From Microbacterium cremeum (GTDB lineage: Bacteria > Actinomycetota > Actinomycetes > Actinomycetales > Microbacteriaceae): a stretch of DNA of 64,000 nt. Below the pieces are notes generated by a model. That model did not search any database. It was not told the DNA's origin and saw only the letters and a program-made list of their open reading frames with translations. Positions 61,304-64,000 of the stretch are shown one piece after another. The position numbers and the translations under genes were made by a program. Positions within the stretch are counted from its first letter, which is position 1; each line of letters starts with the position of its first letter. Location: NCBI RefSeq assembly GCF_015277855.1, contig NZ_CP063812.1, positions 3,224,001-3,288,000 on the forward strand, written 5' to 3'.

Positions 61304-61981
61304 ATGACGCCCCGACCCTCGCCGATCCGAGTGCTGATCGCCGACGACAACCGGTCCGTCCGTAAAGGTCTCCGGCTGCAACTCGAAGCAGCAGGCGGCG
61401 TGCGTGTGATCGGTGAAGTCGCCAACGGACTGGACGCGGTCACCGTCGCCCGCCGCGAACGAGCCGATGTCGTGCTCATGGATCTGCAGATGCCCGGGAT
61501 GAACGGCGTGAAGGCAACCCGGGAACTGGCCCAATCGACCACCGAACCGCCCATCCCGGTGATCGTGATGACCAGTTACGCCATCGACGGCTACGTCACC
61601 GAGGCTCTCGACGCTGGGGCGATCGGATACCTGCTGAAGAGCCACGACTCGGATCAGCTGCTCGCGGCGATTCACTCCGCGATGCGCGGGGAGGCCCTCC
61701 TCTCCGGTCGCATCGCCACCCCCGTTCTGCGCGAGTTCGTTCGGCGCGGAGCCGCCGACCCTGACGGGCTCGACCGGCTCTCGACTGCAGAACGGCGCGT
61801 CGTGTCCGTGCTCTGCGGCGGCACCACCAGCAACGAGAGCATCGCGGAACGACTGAGGGTGTCGGTCCACACGGTGCGCTCGCACATGCAGTCCGCGCTG
61901 AAGAAGCTCGACCTCGAGGATCGCACGCAACTCGCCCTGTGGGGCGCTCGCAACCATTTGGACCGCGAGTCACTCAGATGA
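61304..61981 (+). CDS. NarL/LuxR-family response regulator
   Basis: 225 residues, ATG 61304 just after the kinase stop with GGAG about 9 nt upstream. Receiver: VLIADDNRSVRKGLRL (acidic pair about 14-15), DVVLMDLQMPGMNG with phosphoacceptor Asp at about 59, VMTSYAIDGY and YLLKSHD (Lys about 112). HTH at about 160-215: LSTAERRVVSVLCGGTTSNESIAERLRVSVHTVRSHMQSALKKLDL. Pairs with the kinase. Targets unknown; no exporter or enzyme is co-transcribed, though alr is divergent. Confidence 0.93.
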   Translation: MTPRPSPIRVLIADDNRSVRKGLRLQLEAAGGVRVIGEVANGLDAVTVARRERADVVLMDLQMPGMNGVKATRELAQSTTEPPIPVIVMTSYAIDGYVTEALDAGAIGYLLKSHDSDQLLAAIHSAMRGEALLSGRIATPVLREFVRRGAADPDGLDRLSTAERRVVSVLCGGTTSNESIAERLRVSVHTVRSHMQSALKKLDLEDRTQLALWGARNHLDRESLR

Positions 61982-62007
61982 GTGAATTCCGGGCAGCGGA
62001 CCGATAA

Positions 62008-62025
62008 GTGGAGAGCGTCGCGCAC
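62008..62025 (+). repeat. 18-bp direct repeat, right copy, at the 3' end of the VOC/TIM-barrel gene
   Basis: Identical to 59818-59835. It lies between the response regulator stop and the stop codon of the convergent fused gene, touching the latter, as an attachment site at a gene 3' end would. Confidence 0.7.
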
Positions 62026-64000
62026 TATCGGGCGTGCACAGCGCTGAGATCGAGGTGGCGACGGGTCGCGTCGATCGCGAGCCTCGCGTGCTCTTTCGGG
62101 CCGACCTGCGCCACGAGCGTCGCGCGCGGGATCTCGAGGGCATAGGGGATGCCGGAGGGCAGGGCGCTGAGGACGCCGGCGATGTCGAGGCCGCCCTCGC
62201 CGGGGAAGAGCCGCTCGAAACGCGCCGCGTGGATCACTCCGGCGGTGGTCGCAGGAGCCTCCGGCGGCGCGTCGCAGACGTGCGCGTAGTGGAACCACTC
62301 CGGCGGAAGACCCCGCAGATCTTCGATGCGGGAGTGCGATCGGGCGAAGTGGAGCAGATCGACGAGCAGCCCCGCATTGGGCTGATCCACCGCTCGCAGC
62401 ACCCGCGTGGCCTCGTCGAGGTTTCCCGTCTCGGTCCACGAGGGGAACTCGAGGTCGAGCGTCAGACCCAGGGGCCGTGCCAGTTCGCACAGCTCAGCGA
62501 ACCGGTCGGTCTTGCGCGAGAAGTCCGAATCCGGCAGCTGCGTGATGACGTGGCGCGCTCCCAGTTCCGCACCGGCCTCGAGGAAGCGCAGGTAGTCGCG
62601 GGGACTGTCGCCCGACGTGATGCGCGCGAGCTCGATGTCGAGCACCTCGATGCCGGTCGCCGCGAGATGCGTCTTCGTCGCGCGCATCAGAGCCGGATCG
62701 TACGCCAGTGGGTAGTGCGGCTCCTGCGCCGTGACCTTGGTCATGCGCAGGCCGACGTAGCGGTACCCGCCCGCGGCCGCGGCATCCACCAGCTCCGGCG
62801 GTGACAGGCTGAGGGCGGTGAGGTGGGCGAGCGAATAGTCGTGCCGGTGCTCGGCCGTGACCTCGGCCGGATCGCTTGCCAGGGTGCGCAGCCGCTGCCG
62901 GCGGTGGGCCGCCATGCGCAGCGGCACGCTCCGGGGGTCTCCGAACGCCGAGTAGCCGTCGACACGCTGAACCACTTCGAAGAAGACCCGCGCCCCGAGC
63001 ATCTCGGTGAAGAAGTGCAGGAACTCGCCCTGCTCGTCCCTGTCGTACAGCACCGAGTTCTCGCGCAGGCTCGCCACGAATTCGGGCGGCAGCGAGAGTC
63101 TGGCGTCGAGGTCGTCGTAGTAGTTCGCGGGCATCTCCAGGATCGGCGCCCCGTGCGCGCGCATGATCCTCGCGCACGCGATCGCGTCCTCGGCTGCGAA
63201 CGCGATGAGCTGCGGGCTCGACACCCCCGGCGCCCAGTCGCCGCGTCGCAGCGGGTTGGTGCTCAGAGCGATCCGGACGCTCCCCGCCGGATCCGTCGCC
63301 GACCAGCTGCGGATCAGGCCGAACGGAGCGGTGATCTCGGTCGACTCCCCCGGCTCGAGACCGAGCACGGAGCGGAAGAACAGCGCCGACTGGTCGAAGT
63401 CGTCGAGCGATTCGGTGATCGAGAGGTGGTCGATGCCCCTCACCAGCGGCGAGGGCCCGGCCACCGCCCCGGTCGGCCGGAAGTCATCGAGCCAGTGCGG
63501 CCCGGCGGTCGAGTCGCAGAAGAACAGTTCCGTCCCGTCCGGAGTCGCCACGGAACCGAGGTCGCTCTCGTCCGGCCCGCGGCGCCGCGCGAGCTTCGGT
63601 GCCAGGAGCCGCTCCGCCCTGCGCATCGAGGCGGCCGCGTCCGAGGTCTGCACGGCGATCGCGCAGATCGCCGCCGTCGCAGGATCGATGGAGCGCTCCG
63701 GTGCGAGGTTCAGGAGCACCCGGGCATCCCCCTGCTCCCACAGCTGAACGGGCTTGGAATGATGCTGCCCCACGTGCACGAACCCGAGACCGGCGAGCGT
63801 GCGCGACACCAGCGGCGACGACACCTCGTCGACAGCCAGTTCGGCGAACGCGTATCCGCGGAGTCCCGGAGCGGCAGGCAGCTCGCCGGCCGGGAGCAGC
63901 GCGGACGCCGACGGCAGGCCGGCGGCCACCGCCTCGACGAGGGTGCGCGTGGAGCGCATCGCATCGGTGGCCGCGTGCCGCGGGTCCTCCTGCTGATAGA
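62025..64000 (-). CDS. Fused VOC (4-hydroxyphenylpyruvate dioxygenase-like) and sugar-isomerase-type TIM-barrel protein, 5' end outside window
   Basis: Open frame from the right edge; counting from Met at 63959 it has 644 residues, but upstream codons (YQQEDPRHAATDA) continue the protein and look like the end of another domain. First part (residues 20-365): tandem VOC repeats, with the metal triad GIDHLSI (about 172), FLHFFTEML (about 318) and VFFEVVQR (about 330) as in HPPD or QuiC-type dehydratases. Second part (about 385-640): AP-endonuclease-like TIM barrel, starting SLAHLTALSLSPPELVDAA, with LDLEFPSWTETG, LLVDLLHFARSHS, YAHVCDAPP and YALEIPRAT. Possibly 3-dehydroshikimate dehydratase plus a second isomerase-like domain. 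Confidence 0.8.
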   Translation of the reverse strand, partial: YQQEDPRHAATDAMRSTRTLVEAVAAGLPSASALLPAGELPAAPGLRGYAFAELAVDEVSSPLVSRTLAGLGFVHVGQHHSKPVQLWEQGDARVLLNLAPERSIDPATAAICAIAVQTSDAAASMRRAERLLAPKLARRRGPDESDLGSVATPDGTELFFCDSTAGPHWLDDFRPTGAVAGPSPLVRGIDHLSITESLDDFDQSALFFRSVLGLEPGESTEITAPFGLIRSWSATDPAGSVRIALSTNPLRRGDWAPGVSSPQLIAFAAEDAIACARIMRAHGAPILEMPANYYDDLDARLSLPPEFVASLRENSVLYDRDEQGEFLHFFTEMLGARVFFEVVQRVDGYSAFGDPRSVPLRMAAHRRQRLRTLASDPAEVTAEHRHDYSLAHLTALSLSPPELVDAAAAGGYRYVGLRMTKVTAQEPHYPLAYDPALMRATKTHLAATGIEVLDIELARITSGDSPRDYLRFLEAGAELGARHVITQLPDSDFSRKTDRFAELCELARPLGLTLDLEFPSWTETGNLDEATRVLRAVDQPNAGLLVDLLHFARSHSRIEDLRGLPPEWFHYAHVCDAPPEAPATTAGVIHAARFERLFPGEGGLDIAGVLSALPSGIPYALEIPRATLVAQVGPKEHARLAIDATRRHLDLSAVHAR

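Noticed and set aside
57573..61981. Van-type glycopeptide-resistance cluster (ligase plus racemase plus two-component system)
   Set aside because: The ligase keeps a Tyr-containing loop of the D-Ala-D-Ala type, vanH and vanX are absent, and the two-component pair is NarL-type and not VanRS/OmpR-type.
1..64000. tRNA, rRNA or riboswitch genes
   Set aside because: No cloverleaf with a GTTCGA-type T-arm, no rRNA-like stretch and no recognisable riboswitch core was noticed by eye; a covariance-model search would be needed to exclude them firmly.

Overview
The window is very GC-rich and dominated by genes with strong third-position G/C, short intergenic gaps and ATGA/TGATG stop-start overlaps. Gene content (DUF222/HNH endonuclease, HelR with a rifamycin-type inverted repeat, many LacI regulators, CUT1 sugar transporters without their own ATPase, multi-domain secreted glycosidases) points to a soil or plant-associated actinobacterium of the Microbacteriaceae, most likely Microbacterium or a close relative. 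The genus is inferred from style and gene neighbourhoods, not proven. No rRNA, tRNA, CRISPR array, phage or transposase gene was recognised.

Layout. 1-5 kb: end of a PPOX-family gene, a TetR regulator divergent from a sugar-isomerase/Gfo-Idh oxidoreductase pair, a second PPOX-like protein and a YbdK-type carboxylate-amine ligase. 5-17 kb: DUF222/HNH protein, DUF2520-panC-panB pantothenate genes, an arylsulfatase divergent from a small carboxymuconolactone-decarboxylase-like protein, a large LuxR (MalT-like) regulator, and helR behind a 25-bp inverted repeat of rifamycin-associated-element type. 17-28 kb: a PadR-DUF1048-DrrAB-type exporter operon with a striking operator pair, a squalene-cyclase-like protein, a membrane protein, an FAD oxidoreductase/SRPBCC pair, and an ABC exporter co-transcribed with a NarL-type two-component system.

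28-57 kb is a polysaccharide-utilisation region in three blocks, each with its own LacI regulator. (a) Three secreted GH43 enzymes plus a small secreted protein, under two near-identical promoters carrying the same LacI-type operator; arabinan or arabinoxylan is the likely target. (b) A complete L-rhamnose pathway: RhaM mutarotase, RhaI isomerase, RhaB kinase and a fused aldolase/lactaldehyde dehydrogenase, with two extra hydrolases. (c) A secreted PL8-family lyase, a lipoprotein sugar-binding protein, two CUT1 permeases and a GH130-like enzyme, driven by two promoters with the same AAACCGGTT operator between -35 and -10. The three GH43 enzymes and the PL8 lyase all end in the same roughly 95-residue module, which I do not recognise as a named family.

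57-64 kb: a D-Ala-D-Ala ligase/alanine racemase pair, a NarL-type two-component system lying between two exact 18-bp direct repeats (a possible insertion), and the 3' part of a large fused gene with a VOC (4-hydroxyphenylpyruvate-dioxygenase-like) domain followed by a TIM-barrel domain, running off the right edge. Most of the longest antisense reading frames are GC-driven shadows and were left out.
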